The notes under the pieces are model-generated. The model did no database searches, was not told where the DNA came from, and was given only the letters and a program-made list of their open reading frames with translations. A DNA stretch of 64,000 bases, taken from assembly GCF_003606385.1 (NCBI RefSeq), contig NZ_CP032514.1, positions 2,728,001 through 2,792,000 of the forward strand. Direction: 5' to 3'. This DNA comes from Actinomyces lilanjuaniae. GTDB taxonomy: Bacteria; Actinomycetota; Actinomycetes; Actinomycetales; Actinomycetaceae. Position numbers and translations under genes: made by a program. Positions 1-11,657 of this stretch are shown here, piece by piece. Each line of letters opens with the position of its first letter. Position 1 is the first letter of the stretch.

Positions 1-790
1 GGGAGGCCGACCCTGGGCCAGCAGGAAGGCTCCCGCTGCGGGCAGGACCGGAGGCGACCTGGGGCAGGCGCGCCAGGGCACCAGCCAGCACGGTACGGAA
101 CCCGAGCTCGTAGTCGTCCTCTCCCGGGCCGGGCCCCCAGCCGCACCCCTCCCAGCAGCTCAGCCGGGCCAGGGCGGTGTGCCCGTCAGGGTAGCGCCAG
201 GCCACCAGCGCGCTCACCCGTCCTAAGTTCCAGGCCCACCCCTGGCCCTCCACGCCCTCCAACTCCAGCTCCTCCACACGCGCGTTCAGGTAGACCTGCG
301 GGATGTCGTCGAACTCCACCGTGTCGCTGCCCGCCCGCACCACCCTGGTGGAGGCGGAGTAGTCCAGGCTCAGCCGCCCCAACGGGTCCTGGTCAGACTC
401 CAGCCGGCACGAGTAGGAGTAGCCCTGCCCGCCACCGGGCAGCACCCCCTGCGGCTGGTGGCTGTAGGAGACGGAGTAGACCCGCATCTCCAGCACCCGC
501 TCCAGCTCCCGGGCGGAGAACACCTCGCACAGCGTCTCCTGCGCCAACGGGGAAGGCCCCACCGACGCGGTAGCCGTCGGCTGGGCCGAGCCGTCCAGCC
601 GACCTGCCCGCCAGGCCAGGACCAGCCCCTCCGCCAGCAGACCCACCACCAGCAGCACGAGCACCACCAGGGCCACCCCGTGCTGGCGCAGCCACGGCAC
701 GGACCGGCCCGCACCCTGACCAGCAGCCCCCGCCCGGCGCGCGCCCTGCACGCCCGTCTTCTCCTGGCCACCCGTGCCCTGGTCGCTCAC
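1..790 (-). CDS. Membrane-anchored protein, partial (runs off window edge)
   Basis: The reading frame opens with GTG at 790-788, overlapping the stop of the upstream lipoprotein gene by four bases (GTGA), and stays open to base 1, so the 3' end is missing. The protein has a polar N-terminus, one strongly hydrophobic segment near residues 35-58 (ALVVLVLLVVGLLAEGLVL) and then an extracytoplasmic domain with cysteines near residues 85, 125 and 205. I do not recognise the family. The layout resembles single-pass proteins and lipoproteins that accompany actinobacterial type VII genes. Its position at the end of the Tad/type VII run and the translational coupling suggest envelope-associated accessory function, but that is inference. 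Confidence 0.7.
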   Translation of the reverse strand, partial: MSDQGTGGQEKTGVQGARRAGAAGQGAGRSVPWLRQHGVALVVLVLLVVGLLAEGLVLAWRAGRLDGSAQPTATASVGPSPLAQETLCEVFSARELERVLEMRVYSVSYSHQPQGVLPGGGQGYSYSCRLESDQDPLGRLSLDYSASTRVVRAGSDTVEFDDIPQVYLNARVEELELEGVEGQGWAWNLGRVSALVAWRYPDGHTALARLSCWEGCGWGPGPGEDDYELGFRTVLAGALARLPQVASGPARSGSLPAGPGSAS

Positions 791-1461
791 AGCTCCCCCT
801 TCAGGTCCTCGAACCTCTTCCCCGTGCCCGGCACGGGCTCCCCCTGGCACACCCACGGCGTCATCGAGGCCGCCAGGTTGACCAGGTTGGCCCGCCTGTC
901 CCCCCGCATCCCGTGACCCGGGTGCACCGAGGCCACCACGTAGCGGTCCCCGCACACGAACACCGCCGACCCACCAGGCCCAGTAGTGCCATCGTAGTCA
1001 TCCAGAGCCACCTCCCCCTCACCGTCCACACCCGCCACAGCAAACGGCTCACCCTCCTGCCCCGACTGCCAGGCCGAGGCCTGATTGACCGGGATTTCAC
1101 CAGAGCGCATCCGCCCGAAGGAAGCTATCACCACCGGGCTGACACTGCGTCCTTCTGCCGCGTAGGCATTGCAGTTGACATACCGGATTCCCCAGTCGTC
1201 CTGGTAGCGCACCGACTGCTCAAAGGTCACCGGCTCCTCAAGTACCGCCTCGAACGAGGAGGTGGGCACGCCCACGCACCCGAACTCCGCCTCCTCCACC
1301 GACACGCTCGCAGGCGCCACCGCCCCAGCATCCCCGCCATCATCACCACCGCCCCAGGGCAGCACCGAGCACGCCCCCACCACCACGACCAGCAGAACCA
1401 CCACGCCAGTACGGGTGAGACGACCCCACACACCACCACGATCACGCACCACGACCACCAC
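787..1461 (-). CDS. Lipoprotein of unknown function in type VII-associated operon
   Basis: A 224-residue protein starting with GTG directly after the TGA of the upstream gene (TGAGTG). The N-terminus has basic residues, a hydrophobic stretch VVVLLVVVVG and a lipobox VVGAC, so it should be a secreted, lipid-anchored protein. The mature part has four cysteines in a compact domain, which suggests disulphides. No catalytic motif was recognised. It is followed without a gap by a membrane protein gene (GTGA overlap). Context places it with the WXG100, DUF6571-like and EssC-like genes, so it may be an envelope partner of that system. The specific family is unknown to me. Confidence 0.75.
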   Translation of the reverse strand: MVVVVRDRGGVWGRLTRTGVVVLLVVVVGACSVLPWGGGDDGGDAGAVAPASVSVEEAEFGCVGVPTSSFEAVLEEPVTFEQSVRYQDDWGIRYVNCNAYAAEGRSVSPVVIASFGRMRSGEIPVNQASAWQSGQEGEPFAVAGVDGEGEVALDDYDGTTGPGGSAVFVCGDRYVVASVHPGHGMRGDRRANLVNLAASMTPWVCQGEPVPGTGKRFEDLKGEL

Positions 1462-3605
1462 TCACCGCCCCCTCGGTACAGGAGGGTTCCCGCTGCCGGG
1501 ACACGCTTTGTTATGTCCCTGGCGGTACTCATCGGCAACTCTGTCAGTAATGTCGGACAACCCAGGCCTGCCGTCGGAGGGCAGGACCCCGCCGATATCG
1601 GCCAGGGCCTGGTACTGCTCGTCACTGAGCACCGAGAGGTCCTCCTCCTGAGCGTCAGTGACAGCCTTGATAAGGACGTTGCCAGACGGGGCCAGCACCG
1701 AGCTCACGTCGTCATCGGTTCCGCGCGGAACCTGTGCCAGCTCCTCGTCGGTGTAGAGCCCGCTGCTCAGCAGAGTCAGCGTCGTGACGACCTCGCTGAA
1801 GGCCTCCCCCTCCACGTAGTTCTCCTGGTTCCTGCTCCTGGCCTCCGCCTCCTGGCCCGCCAGGGCGCTGCTGGCCGAGCCGCTGGCCGCACCTATCACC
1901 TGGGACTTGGTAAAGCCGGCCGCAGCATCAATGAGCCCGCCAGCCCCCGGGGCCACGGGGATGAGGCTAGCCAGGGCGGCAGCCGTGTCGACATAGGCCT
2001 GCACACGCTCGTCAGCGTCGGCGCCGACCTGCTCGCTGGTCCTGGCCACCGCACCCCGGAAGAAGCCGTTGGTCCGACCCTGCTCCTGGAGGATCTCCGC
2101 AAGGGCGTCGTAGTCCTGGCTCCCGTTCTTGATGTCCTCGACCACCACAGCGACACGCTCGTTGTTGAAGGCGGTCAACGAGGCCTGCAGATCAACAGCC
2201 GCGTCGCTGTCCTGCCCCACCTGACCCAGCAGGTTCGACAACGCAAGGTCCGACAGCAGGGGCTGCTCAGGAAGATCAGCAGACCACGCCGCCTCTTTAG
2301 ATGCCGACTCTGTGTACGCGGGATTATTACCTACCTTAGCCGAATCACTGACGCCGTCAGGATATCGCGCCAGGGTCTGGCCCACCAGCGCCCTGCCCAT
2401 GTCTGACAGGACCAGCGCCTCACCGCTCTCACCCACACCGTTGAGCACCCCCGAGACCACGGCAGCAGTATCCTTGCCGTTTATACTGTCATCGCCCCAT
2501 TGACAGCGGGACTGGTAGCCGACACGGCGTCGGCGATTCTCAGCCAGTCATCGGTCCACTGGTTGTCCCCGATGACGTCATAGCCCATCAGTTGACCGAT
2601 ACGGTCAGCCGTGTTCTTGCTGTCTACCGAGCCCCCGAATCAACCGGCGCCAGCCAGTGGGCGGCGGCCTGGGGGCTGTGGCTCATGGCCTCCACGACCC
2701 CTGGAGGGAGTTGAGCGAGCCGCCCTCCAGGCAGGGACCAACCACCTGCCTGGCATACGTGCCCACAGGAGTCTGGGCACCACGCTCAGAGGCGTAGACG
2801 TCCAGCGCCCCTGGTCCACCCGCTCCATCCTGGCCCCAGCGCGCTCAGGAACTCGGCACCAAACACCACCTCCTGCCCACCCAGCAGCTCGTTGACCACG
2901 GTGACCCTGCCATAGTCCCCCTCACCGTCCACACAGTCCCCGATCTCCTCAGCCACCTCACGCGCCCTGTCCTCCCCCACGCCGGGAGGCGCTGGCCAGG
3001 GCACGCCCCAGCAGACCAGCCAGCTCCGCACCCGCACCCGGGCGCTCCTCCACCTGCCCGTAGGCGCTGTCACGAGTCACGTAGTCCTCAGCCTCCAGCG
3101 GCAGACCCGTCAGCCCCTCACCACCCACCTGGTCAACCAGCGCCTGGGCGTAGGCAGGATCCCCCTCCACACCCGCCCTGACCGAGGCCAGCACCTCCTC
3201 GTAGGACCGCCCACTACCAGGCACCCCACCACCCACCAGCTCCTCCAGCTCACGACCATCAACCACACCCTGGCCCCAGTCGGCCAGCTGCCGGACCGAC
3301 TCGATGGTCACGTCGTCAGGAATCGTGCACGTGATGACACCCTCGGCGTCCATGGCAGCGACCCCGTTCTCATTGAGCTCGACAATCGTGTCCTTGACCC
3401 CGCGGACATCCTCGGCACACACCCGCAGGTTGTTCGCGGCGTTGGACGCACTGAGAGGGAAGAAGTCGATCCCCTCATAGGGGTCGCCCAGCTCCTCCGA
3501 CCTCTGGTCGATGCTCCTGCGCGCGTCGTCGCAGCTGTCAGCCACCGAGAACAGCTTGTCAATCTGGACCTGAAGCTTCTCAGGATCAAGAAAAATAGTA
3601 GCCAC
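1462..3605 (-). pseudogene. DUF6571-like type VII-associated protein, reading frame broken about six times
   Basis: The start is GTG at 3605 with RBS AAGGAG eight bases upstream, giving VATIFLDPEKLQVQIDKLFS. The N-terminal frame runs to about 2985. Recognisable protein then continues in successive other frames: EDRAREVAEEIGDCVDG (to about 2835), ALDVYASERGAQTPVGTYAR (about 2815-2700), VVEAMSHSPQAAAHWLAPVD (about 2700-2645), SVDSKNTADRIGQLMGYDVI (to about 2530), and finally the 1462-2547 frame with WGDDSINGKDTAA. Repaired length would be about 710 residues, usual for DUF6571-type actinobacterial proteins, which often sit beside WXG100 genes. There is no visible catalytic motif. Breaks lie mostly in G/C runs and no block is missing, so sequencing indels are as likely as real decay. 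Confidence 0.6.
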
Positions 3606-3668
3606 CTGCCCGTCTCCTTCTTCACACCATGTCCATGACAGACCAGGACCTGCCGACACGGCAAACCC

Positions 3669-3950
3669 TTACGACAGGCCGTCAATAGCCGCCTGAATGT
3701 CATCAGCCAGGCCCGTGAACACCTCAGCCAGGCCCTGGACCCCCTCCCTGACCGCATCAGCCTTGTCATCAGCCAGTGGACCGCTCCAGGTGTCATCAGC
3801 GTTAATCTTGCGCGCCCGGTAGTCCCCCGGGGAGGTGCTCGGCCCCCCGACGCTCTCAACGAACCCCAGGTACACGTTCTTAGACTCCACAGTCTCCTTC
3901 AAGGCCTCCAGGTCCTCCTTCCGGTCCTCATCACTCTCAGACACAGCCAC
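3669..3950 (-). CDS. WXG100-family protein (Esx-like)
   Basis: A 93-residue protein starting with GTG at 3950, preceded by AAGGAGG with good spacing. It is about the standard WXG100 size (around 100 residues), has no signal peptide or membrane segment, and carries a central W-S-G triplet in DDTWSGPLADDKADAV followed by a helical heptad-like stretch. WXG100 proteins fold as helical hairpins and are secreted by FtsK/EssC-type ATPases. The gene lies directly downstream of the EssC-like ATPase and upstream of the DUF6571-like gene, which supports it as a substrate or co-substrate. The N-terminal helix is unusually acidic and lysine-rich. Confidence 0.75.
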   Translation of the reverse strand: MAVSESDEDRKEDLEALKETVESKNVYLGFVESVGGPSTSPGDYRARKINADDTWSGPLADDKADAVREGVQGLAEVFTGLADDIQAAIDGLS

Positions 3951-4022
3951 CCGCCCTCCTTCGGATGTCGCACAGGATCACACAGACTATCAGTCACGTA
4001 ACATATCACGTCAAGGTCACTG

Positions 4023-7000
4023 TCACACCCCCTCACCCCCAGCCCCGCCACGCCAGTCCGACCCAGCAGTCCCACGCGCCTCCTGCTGCACCCTAGGCAC
4101 CTGAACCCAGGACCAGCCCGCAGCAGAGGCAAAGACCGCCCGCCCCCTGGGGCAGGACCACCCACCGAGCGGGGCAGCCGGACCGACAGCACGTTCCCGT
4201 CCTCAGCAGCCCGAGGCGCCAGAACCAGCCCGGTGCGGGTCCTCTTGACCGCTGCCATCAGCCCGCCAAACATCCCCTGGGCCTCATCCACCCGCATCCC
4301 ACTAGCAACCCGCCAGCCGTGTCACGGCTGGCGCGCATATGACGCATCATTGCCTGGCACAGTGCGTGGTCATTGCCCAGGACGTCGTAGTCATCAACCA
4401 CCACCAGGGTAGGCGCGTCGCTCCCGCCCACCAGCCTGTCCAGGTCCTCGGCCCTCGCCTCTGGCCCCAGCACACCGACCACACCCCGGTGGCCTTCAAG
4501 CGCAGCCAGCGGCGAGCGCCGAGGCAGCACCAGCACCACCGGTACTCCCGTGCTCAGCGCTCCCTGGACAGCGAACAACAGCGCCGTAGACCTCCCTGAA
4601 CGGCGTGGTCCGGCCACCAGGACCGCGTTGCCCGCATCAACCATGTCCACCTGAACCAGCTCCAGAGTGTCCCCACCCACCGCCAGCGGAACAAGTCCTC
4701 GGGCCAGCGCTGGCCCCAGCCGGCGCGCCTCGACAGCGCTGATCGTCACCGGCAGGTCGTCCACCCCACCGGGGCGCCGGTGCCGCGGCACCTCGCCCCA
4801 GTGGTCCGCCGCCCACCTGGCAGCATCGTGCACGGCAGCAGCCTGGGCCGCCCCCGAGCCGTCCGCCTCCAGCAGGGCCACCTGGACCTCCCGGGGCGCC
4901 TGCTCCCCGGCGCGGAACCCTCGCCCCGGCGGCATGACCCGGGGAACGTCACGAGCCCTCATCCCCACCGCCTCAAAGTCCTCCGGCCCGGGCATGCGCA
5001 GCAGGAGACGGTCCTCCAGGGCCATCCCGAACCGGCCTCGCAGCACCCGCCGGTCACCGGTGACCACCACCCGCAGCCCCACAGCAGCACCCTCACGCAT
5101 CAGCGCCTCCACCTGGTCCAGGAACGCTCCCCCGTCGGTGGTCTCGTAGACGGCGGTGAAGGAGTCCCACCGGTCGATGAGCAGCACCAGGTAGGGCAGG
5201 CGCTCACCCTCGGGCGCCACCACCCGCTGCTCCGCCAGGGAGGCCAGCCCCCGGCTCGCCAGGTACTGCTGACGACGCGCCACCTCACCGGACAGCAGCG
5301 CCAGCAGGCGCCGGATACGGTCGGACTCACCCCGGGTCACCACCGCCCCGCAGTGGGGCAGGGACAGGCACGGCAGCAGTGCCCCCGCACCGGCGTCGAT
5401 ACCGTAGAGGTGCACCTCGGCCGCCGAGGCGCTGCGCGCGATCCCCACGGCCACCAGGCGCAGCAGCGCCGAGCGCCCAGACCTGGGGGCACCCGCCACG
5501 CCCAGGTGGCCCCCACGCGTGTAGTCCCAGGTCATGGGCCGCTGGTCCTGCTCCCCGGGCACGTCCTCCCGCCCCAGCACCACCGGCGGCAGGAACCCCT
5601 CCCCGCGCGGGTCCGGGGCCGCCTCCTGGGCACTGTCCTGGCCTGCCCGCCCCTGCGGGGCTGCGCCTCCTGGGCGCCTCGCCCCGCCCGCCTTCGGGCG
5701 CCCCGGGCCTGCTGATCGCAGGGTCCAGCCGCCTCCTCCAGGGTCAGCACCTCCGGCAGGGGTGGCAGCCAGGGGCTGTGGGCGCGGGCCTGCCCAGGGA
5801 CTCATAGGCCTCTCCCACCGCGGTCACCAGGGTGGCCAGGTCGGTGGGCACGCTGGCGTCCTCCTCCACCACCGGTGCCACCTCGGGGTGGACAGCTCGG
5901 CCAGCGTCAGGGGCAGGGCGCGCAGGCCCGCACGCGGCCCCGCCCCGGCCGGGCGGCCCCCACCCGGGAGGACTGGAACGCCCGCAGGCTGGCGTGCCCC
6001 AGGCGCGCCCAGGCCCGCCCCGGGATGCTGGGCGGGACACGGGCGGCGACAGAGGTCTCCACCACGTCCTGGGAGTCGTTCTCGTCAGTGACCCGCAGCG
6101 CGATACGCAGGTTCGTGTTCGACTTGATCTCAGCGGAGACCACCCCGGCAGGCCGCTGGGTGGCCAGCACCAGGTGCACCCCCAGGGATCGCCCCCGCCG
6201 GGCGACGTCCACCAGCCCCTCCACGAACTCCGGCAGCTCGGCCACCAGGGCCGCGAACTCGTCGATGATGATCATCAGGCGCGGCATGGGCTCGTCGTCC
6301 GGCCCCGCAGCGGCCACGTAGTCCTCGATGTCCTTGGCGCCGGCCCCCGCCAGCTGGTGCTCTCGCCGCCGCAGCTCGGCCCCCAGGGACTCCAGCGCCC
6401 GCGAGGTGAGGTGCCCGTCCAGGTCGGTGACCATGCCCACGGTGTGCGGCAGGCGGGCGCAGTCCTTGAACGCCGCCCCACCCTTGTAGTCCACCAGCAC
6501 AAAGGTCATCGCCTCAGGCGTGTTACCCACGCACAGGGAGGCGATGAGGGTCTGCAGCAGCTCGGACTTGCCCGAGCCGGTGGTCCCAGCCACCAGGGCG
6601 TGGGGGCCGTGGGCACTTACGTCCACGCTGAACAGTCCCTCAGCGTCCTCACCGATGACGGCCCGGGTGGTGCGCCCCACCTGGCGCCACCTCTCCAGCA
6701 CCGCCTGGGCGTCAGGCTCCGGCAGGTCCAGCACGTCCAGCAGGCGCGAGGAGGAGGGCACTGCACCCTCGGCTCCCTGGGCGGAGACGTCGTTGACCGG
6801 GGCCAGGCAGCGGGCCAGCCGCTCGCACCAGCCGGGCGGGACCAGGTCGACCAGGACCTGCTCCACCTGGTCGCGGCCCGTGAGGGACACGGAGGCGCCC
6901 GTCGCGCCCGCCTCCACCACTGCCCGGCACTCCTCGGGCAGCCAGGTGCGGTCGGTGTCCACGCACACCACGTGCACACCTACCGACGGGCCAGCGCGCA

Positions 7001-8870
7001 GCACGTGGACCATGCCGGGACGCTGGCGCAGCGCGTGCGCCCCGTCCAGCACCACCAGCACCTGCTCTGTCGGCACGACCCCTGTCCCGGCAGCCTCCCC
7101 CTGCTCACGGCGCGCGTCCACCAGGTCAACCAGCTCGCCCACCCGCCGGGCCACCGACTCCTCGTCCACGCCCACCCGTACCCGCGCGCCCACGCCCTCG
7201 GCACCGCGCAGGTGGGGCAGCCACCGTGCCCACTCCCACCGGGACCGGGCCACCTCCCCCTCCTCCAGGTCCATGAGGAGCACCATCTCCAGCTCGGCAG
7301 GAGAGTGCAGGGCCGCCGCCTGGGCGGTCAGCCAAGCAGCCAGCCGGTGGCGGTGCGCCCCGCACACCCCCACCACGCCCGTGCGGGCCACCGGCACCGT
7401 CACCGGCACGTCCGGGGCCGTCCACCGTAGCTCCTCCTCGTGCTGGGCACGGTCGGGGTCCTGGAGCACCACGTCACTGGGCAGGTCTGCCGTGCCCACG
7501 CGCAGCTCCAGCCAGTCCGGGTCGGTGGGCCGCCTCTCCCACAGGGTGGAGCGCGGCCCCGTGGCACGCAGCAGGACCTCAGCGGGGTCGGGGGAGTCGC
7601 AGCGGCGCAGGCGGCGCTCCTCGCTCAGCGCCCTGAAGGCGGCCTCCTCCACCTCGCCGCGCTGCTGCTCGTAGCGGCGCAGGTTCTCCCGGTAGGTCCG
7701 CCTGGAGCTCGACCTGCCCTGGATGCGGTTGGCGATCATCATCACCGGGGAGAGCACCATGAACAGCAGCGAGTAAACCCGCCCCGTGACCAGGTACATG
7801 CCCGCCCCCATGACCATGGGCGAGACCATCATCGAGAAGGGGAAGGGCTGCCTGCGCGGCCGCTGGGGCGGACGCGGCAGGGCGAACTCCGTCCTGCGCC
7901 CGGGCCGGGCCAGCCGAGGCGGCCGGTTGAAGTCCAGCGTGGTGGCCTCCGGCGTCGGGCTGGTCACCGCGTCCGCCTCCGGAATCGCTCCCACGGTCAG
8001 CAGGGTCCGCCCCACCCGCAGCACCGCCCCCTCCCTCCAGGAGACCTCCCGGGTGACCGGGCGGCGGTCCAGCTCGACAAGGTGGCGCGGGGCGTCGGGA
8101 TCCACCTCCTCACGCCCCCAGAGCACGGGGTCCCCCTCCTTCTGCCTCCTGCGCCTGCGGCCCCGGCGCCTGATACTGCCGCCGTCCTTGCCCTGGTTCA
8201 CCTCATCGCGGGACTCCAGCACCAGAGGGCCGGGCAGGCGACGCTGCCGCAGGGCAGGCACCGGGGCCATGCGCTCGGCCACCTCCGGGTCCACTGCCAG
8301 CACCACCTCACCACCGGCCCGCACCGACACGGTGGCCACCCTCGCCCCCGGCTCCAGTCCCTCGACCGGCCCCGGGCAGTCCTCCCCCTCCGGGCTCCCC
8401 GGCCCCGGAAGCTCCAGGGCGATGTCGCAGCCGTCCCCGCCCAGGGTGTAGGTGCCCAGCCCCAGCCGGTGGACGGCACCGGCCCCGTACCCCGACACCA
8501 CCCGCAGCTCGACCACGCCCGCAGGCTCACCCAGCTCGGCGTCCTCCTGCACCGCATCCCCCAGCCCCAGGACCATCCCGTCGTGGACCGGCCCGCCAGC
8601 CAGCAGGTCGCCGGGGTCCAGGCGGGCCGTACCCGCCCACAGCCCCACGGCGGAACCCTCCTGACTGCGGGCCTGCCCGGCTGAGACCACCAGCCGCAGC
8701 GCCGCCCCGTCAGCCGCCCCGCTAGCAGCCGCTACGGCGTCATCGGGCACGCTTGTGTCCAGCGCCGCAGCCAGGTCCGCCACGGTGGAGTCGCCCTGGG
8801 CGGTCACCACCAGGTCCCGGATCACCGGCTCACGCGCCTGCGGGCGCACCACACTGACAAGCAGCTGCAC
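4023..8870 (-). CDS. essC: EssC/EccC-type type VII secretion ATPase (FHA-like N-terminus, three FtsK domains), frame-disrupted
   Basis: Start GTG 8870 with GGAGGCAGGAC upstream. Order: FHA-like N-terminal region (about residues 1-200), two close transmembrane segments (about 340-380), then FtsK/SpoIIIE domain 1 with intact Walker A GTTGSGKSELLQ (about 760) and Walker B RLMIIIDEF (about 865). Domains 2 and 3 keep the fold but their P-loops read GAPRSGRSALL and GPRRSGRSTALL, with arginine where the lysine belongs, so they are probably poor ATPases. The FHA-plus-membrane N-terminus is the EssC layout. The frame breaks near 5910, 5785, 5745, 4308 and 4150; after repair it ends WVQVPRVQQEARG with stop at 4023, about 1,610 residues. 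All parts are present, so indel errors are the likely cause. Confidence 0.85.
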
Positions 8871-8883
8871 GTCCTGCCTCCTC

Positions 8884-11657
8884 TCACGCAGGCACCCGGC
8901 GCACGCCCCGGCCCGGGGCCAGGTCCTCTACGAGCGCGGCCGTGGCCGGGTCCACCAGCGCCAGGTCGTCAGCGCCCGAGACGTCCAGGAGCGCGCCCAC
9001 CTGGCGCTCCAGCTCCTCCGTCCCCCTCCGGGCAGCCAGGCGCAGCCGGTCACGCCACAGGACCTGGCTGAGGTCCACCACCTGCAGCCCGCAGTCCACG
9101 GCAGCGGCGGCGGCGTCAGGGTCGGTGTCCCCGACCAGCTCGACCAGGCGGTGGGCGGCGTCCACCACCAGGGTCTCTACCTGCCGGGCCACCCGCACCC
9201 GGGCCAGCCAGCTGTAGCGTCCCCCAGGCACGTCCTGCCCCACCGGTCCGTGCACCAGCCGCAGCGCCTCCCCCAGCAGGGAGGCCTCGCGCCCGGGAGG
9301 ACTGGAGCGTGAGGAGTTCAGCAGGGAGCGCAGCACGTCCCAGTCGGTCACGACGCCCGGCCCCATGACAAGGCGTCCCTGCGCGTCCTGGCGCAGGTGC
9401 GGCACCCCCTGGGCGTCATGGCCCAGCCACTGCCTCAGCCGGCCCACGGTCGCCTCGACGACGTCACCGGTCACCCCCAGCGGCCACAGCATCGCCCCCA
9501 GTACGTCAGGACGAACCCCCTGCGGGTGCAGGGCCACGCACACTGCCGCCTCTGTCAGCAGGCTGCGCCGCCGCCGCTCCACCGGACCCGCTGCCTCCAC
9601 CAGGGTGCGGCCCAGCACGTGGACGCGCACAGGGGCGGCCCGCAGGGCGGCCGCGTCCACCGGGGGCCGGGGCGGGTCGGGGACGGGTGGGCGCGTGCCG
9701 TCCACAGGGGCGGGCGCCACAAGCTCAGCCAGCCCGGACACCTCCTCCGTCGTGGCTCGCGTCACCGTCACCACCAGGCCCAGCGGCTCGATCCGGGCGC
9801 TGCCAGAGGCATCGACCTCGATCCGCCAGCGCGACCCTGATCCGGTGCCGGTGCGCACCAGCGCGGTTCGGCCCCCGGGGGGCAGTGGCGGCAGCTCCTC
9901 CCCGCCACCCACCAGCATGACCGCGTTGACGGCCCCTGGCCTCGGCCCGCTGAGCACAGTGTCACCACCAGGAGCCCGAGCGCCGCGCACCAGCTCCTCC
10001 GGGGAACGCAACCTGCCCGCCAGCATGCCGTGCAGGGCGGGCGCGAGCCCCACCCCGGCCACCACCACCCGGGCGGACCAAGGGTTGGTGCACAGCTCAA
10101 GAGCCAGGGCACCCACCACCTCGGCAGCCATGGTGGGGTCTCCGGTCACGCAGACGTCGCCGTCAGCGGAGGCCAGGTCGATGAGGACGTCGGCCCCCTG
10201 CGCGTCCCGCCCGATAGTGACCAGCCCGGGCACCAGGGGCGGGGCCGCGCCCGGGTCGGGCTCCTGGCCCGCAGGCAGTACCCAGGTCAGGCCCTGGTCG
10301 TGGACCTGCCAGGGAGCGGGCGCCTGCGGCAGGGGCCGGGGCAGGCGCAGGAGACAGGCCTCGTCGCTGAGGACCACGGCGTAGGGGCGCGGCACGGGGG
10401 ACAGCCCACCCAGGCCCCGCAGCACCGCGTCCAGGCGGCGGACCCGGTCCGCGTCCGCCCCCACCCGCAGGAGCCTCTCCAACTCGGCCGCGTCCTGACC
10501 GACCTCCCCGGCCAGCCCCAGCCGCCGCCTGCGCGCCAGCAAGCCCACCAGGGCGGCCGCCAGCAGGCCACCCACAGCAGGCACCCGGGCAGGGGTGATG
10601 TCGCCCAGGCCCTGCCGTGCGCCAGCCCCCTGGTCCTGGGCGGGGTCGTTCTGCCCAGGCGAGGCCGGCTGGCTCGGCTCCTGCGCAGGCTCCTCCACGG
10701 GCACCGCCACCACACGGTCCACCGTCTGCGCGGACTCCGGCATGACCAGCAGCCACCCGGGCTGGATCAGCCGGGCCAGCTCCAGGTAACGGCCGTCAGG
10801 CTGCTGCCGCCCGGCGTTGAGGTCGTAGACCTGGTTGTAGGCACGCCCCTCCCCCAGGGTGCGCTCGGCAATGTCCCAGAGGTTGTCGTGGTAGCGCCCC
10901 TGCGGCGGCTGGACCACGTAGACCCGCTGGCCCACAAGCTGGGCACCGGTCGCCGGGTCCAGCTCGATGTCGCCCAGCATGTAGCGCACGCCCTCCTGGG
11001 GCTGGCCCGCCTCACCGCCCCGACCTGGCGCGCCAGCCCCGGGCGGGGCCTCCTGCGCACCAGGCGCCGGCCCCCGGCTCCCTCCCCGACTGCCTCGGCC
11101 CCAGCCTGGCCGCCTCCACCGGCACCGGCCTGCTCCCCCGGGCCCACGGGGGCGGCCGGAGCGGCCTGGGTCCCCGCCACGGCGGGGAGGGAGGGCTGCG
11201 GGGCAGCCGCCACCGCAGGGCCGACCACCGAGCTCAGGGAGCTCAGCAGCAGGGTAGAGACCACCAGGCGGCGCACCACCGCCTGCGTCGCACCGGACAG
11301 CGGCACGTGTGCCGGCACCCCCCGGCCCCGCAGGGCGGAGACCGCCTCGACCACCGTGCACACGCTGAACTGCAGCCATGCCAGCCACAGCACCCACACC
11401 ACCAGGTCCAGCAGCGTCTGCGCGGAGACCACCCGGGTCAGCACAGAGGTGTCGAGTCCCTGGGGCAGCGGGGGCAGGCCGGTGGCGATCAGCAGGAGGA
11501 CGGGGGCCCCCACCACCACTGCCACCAGGACGACAGCAGACAGCAGGGAGCGCCACACCGGGGAGCGGTAGCGCGCCTCGGGCACCCGGAAGCGCTGCGG
11601 CCCCTGGAGGTGCCGGGACCGGTCACGGGTGTGCTGGCGGGTGCCCCAGGTGCTCAC
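8884..11657 (-). CDS. Membrane protein with LysM domain and C-terminal BTAD/winged-helix region, one frame break
   Basis: GTG start at 11657 overlaps the stop of the TadG-like gene (GTGA). Three hydrophobic segments occupy about residues 34-60, 81-108 and 126-150. A frame break lies near 11068 in a GC-rich run; beyond it the frame carries a LysM domain (YVVQPPQGRYHDNLWDIAER, about residues 240-305), another membrane segment (VGGLLAAALVGLL) and a long cytoplasmic region that ends in a winged-helix plus helical repeat region like the BTAD part of SARP regulators (VRVHVLGRTLVEAAGPVERR onward). Repaired length about 924 residues. Such LysM-BTAD proteins accompany Tad loci in several actinobacteria. 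It sits exactly between pilin genes and the type VII ATPase. Confidence 0.8.

Noticed and set aside
913..2406. Long rightward open frame opposite the lipoprotein and DUF6571-like genes
   Set aside because: It is antisense to genes with signal peptides and family features. High GC content makes such shadow frames common; its product is low complexity.
5832..7430. 532-codon rightward frame opposite essC
   Set aside because: Product rich in His, Gln, Arg and Pro with no domain. It is the complement of a well-recognised ATPase.
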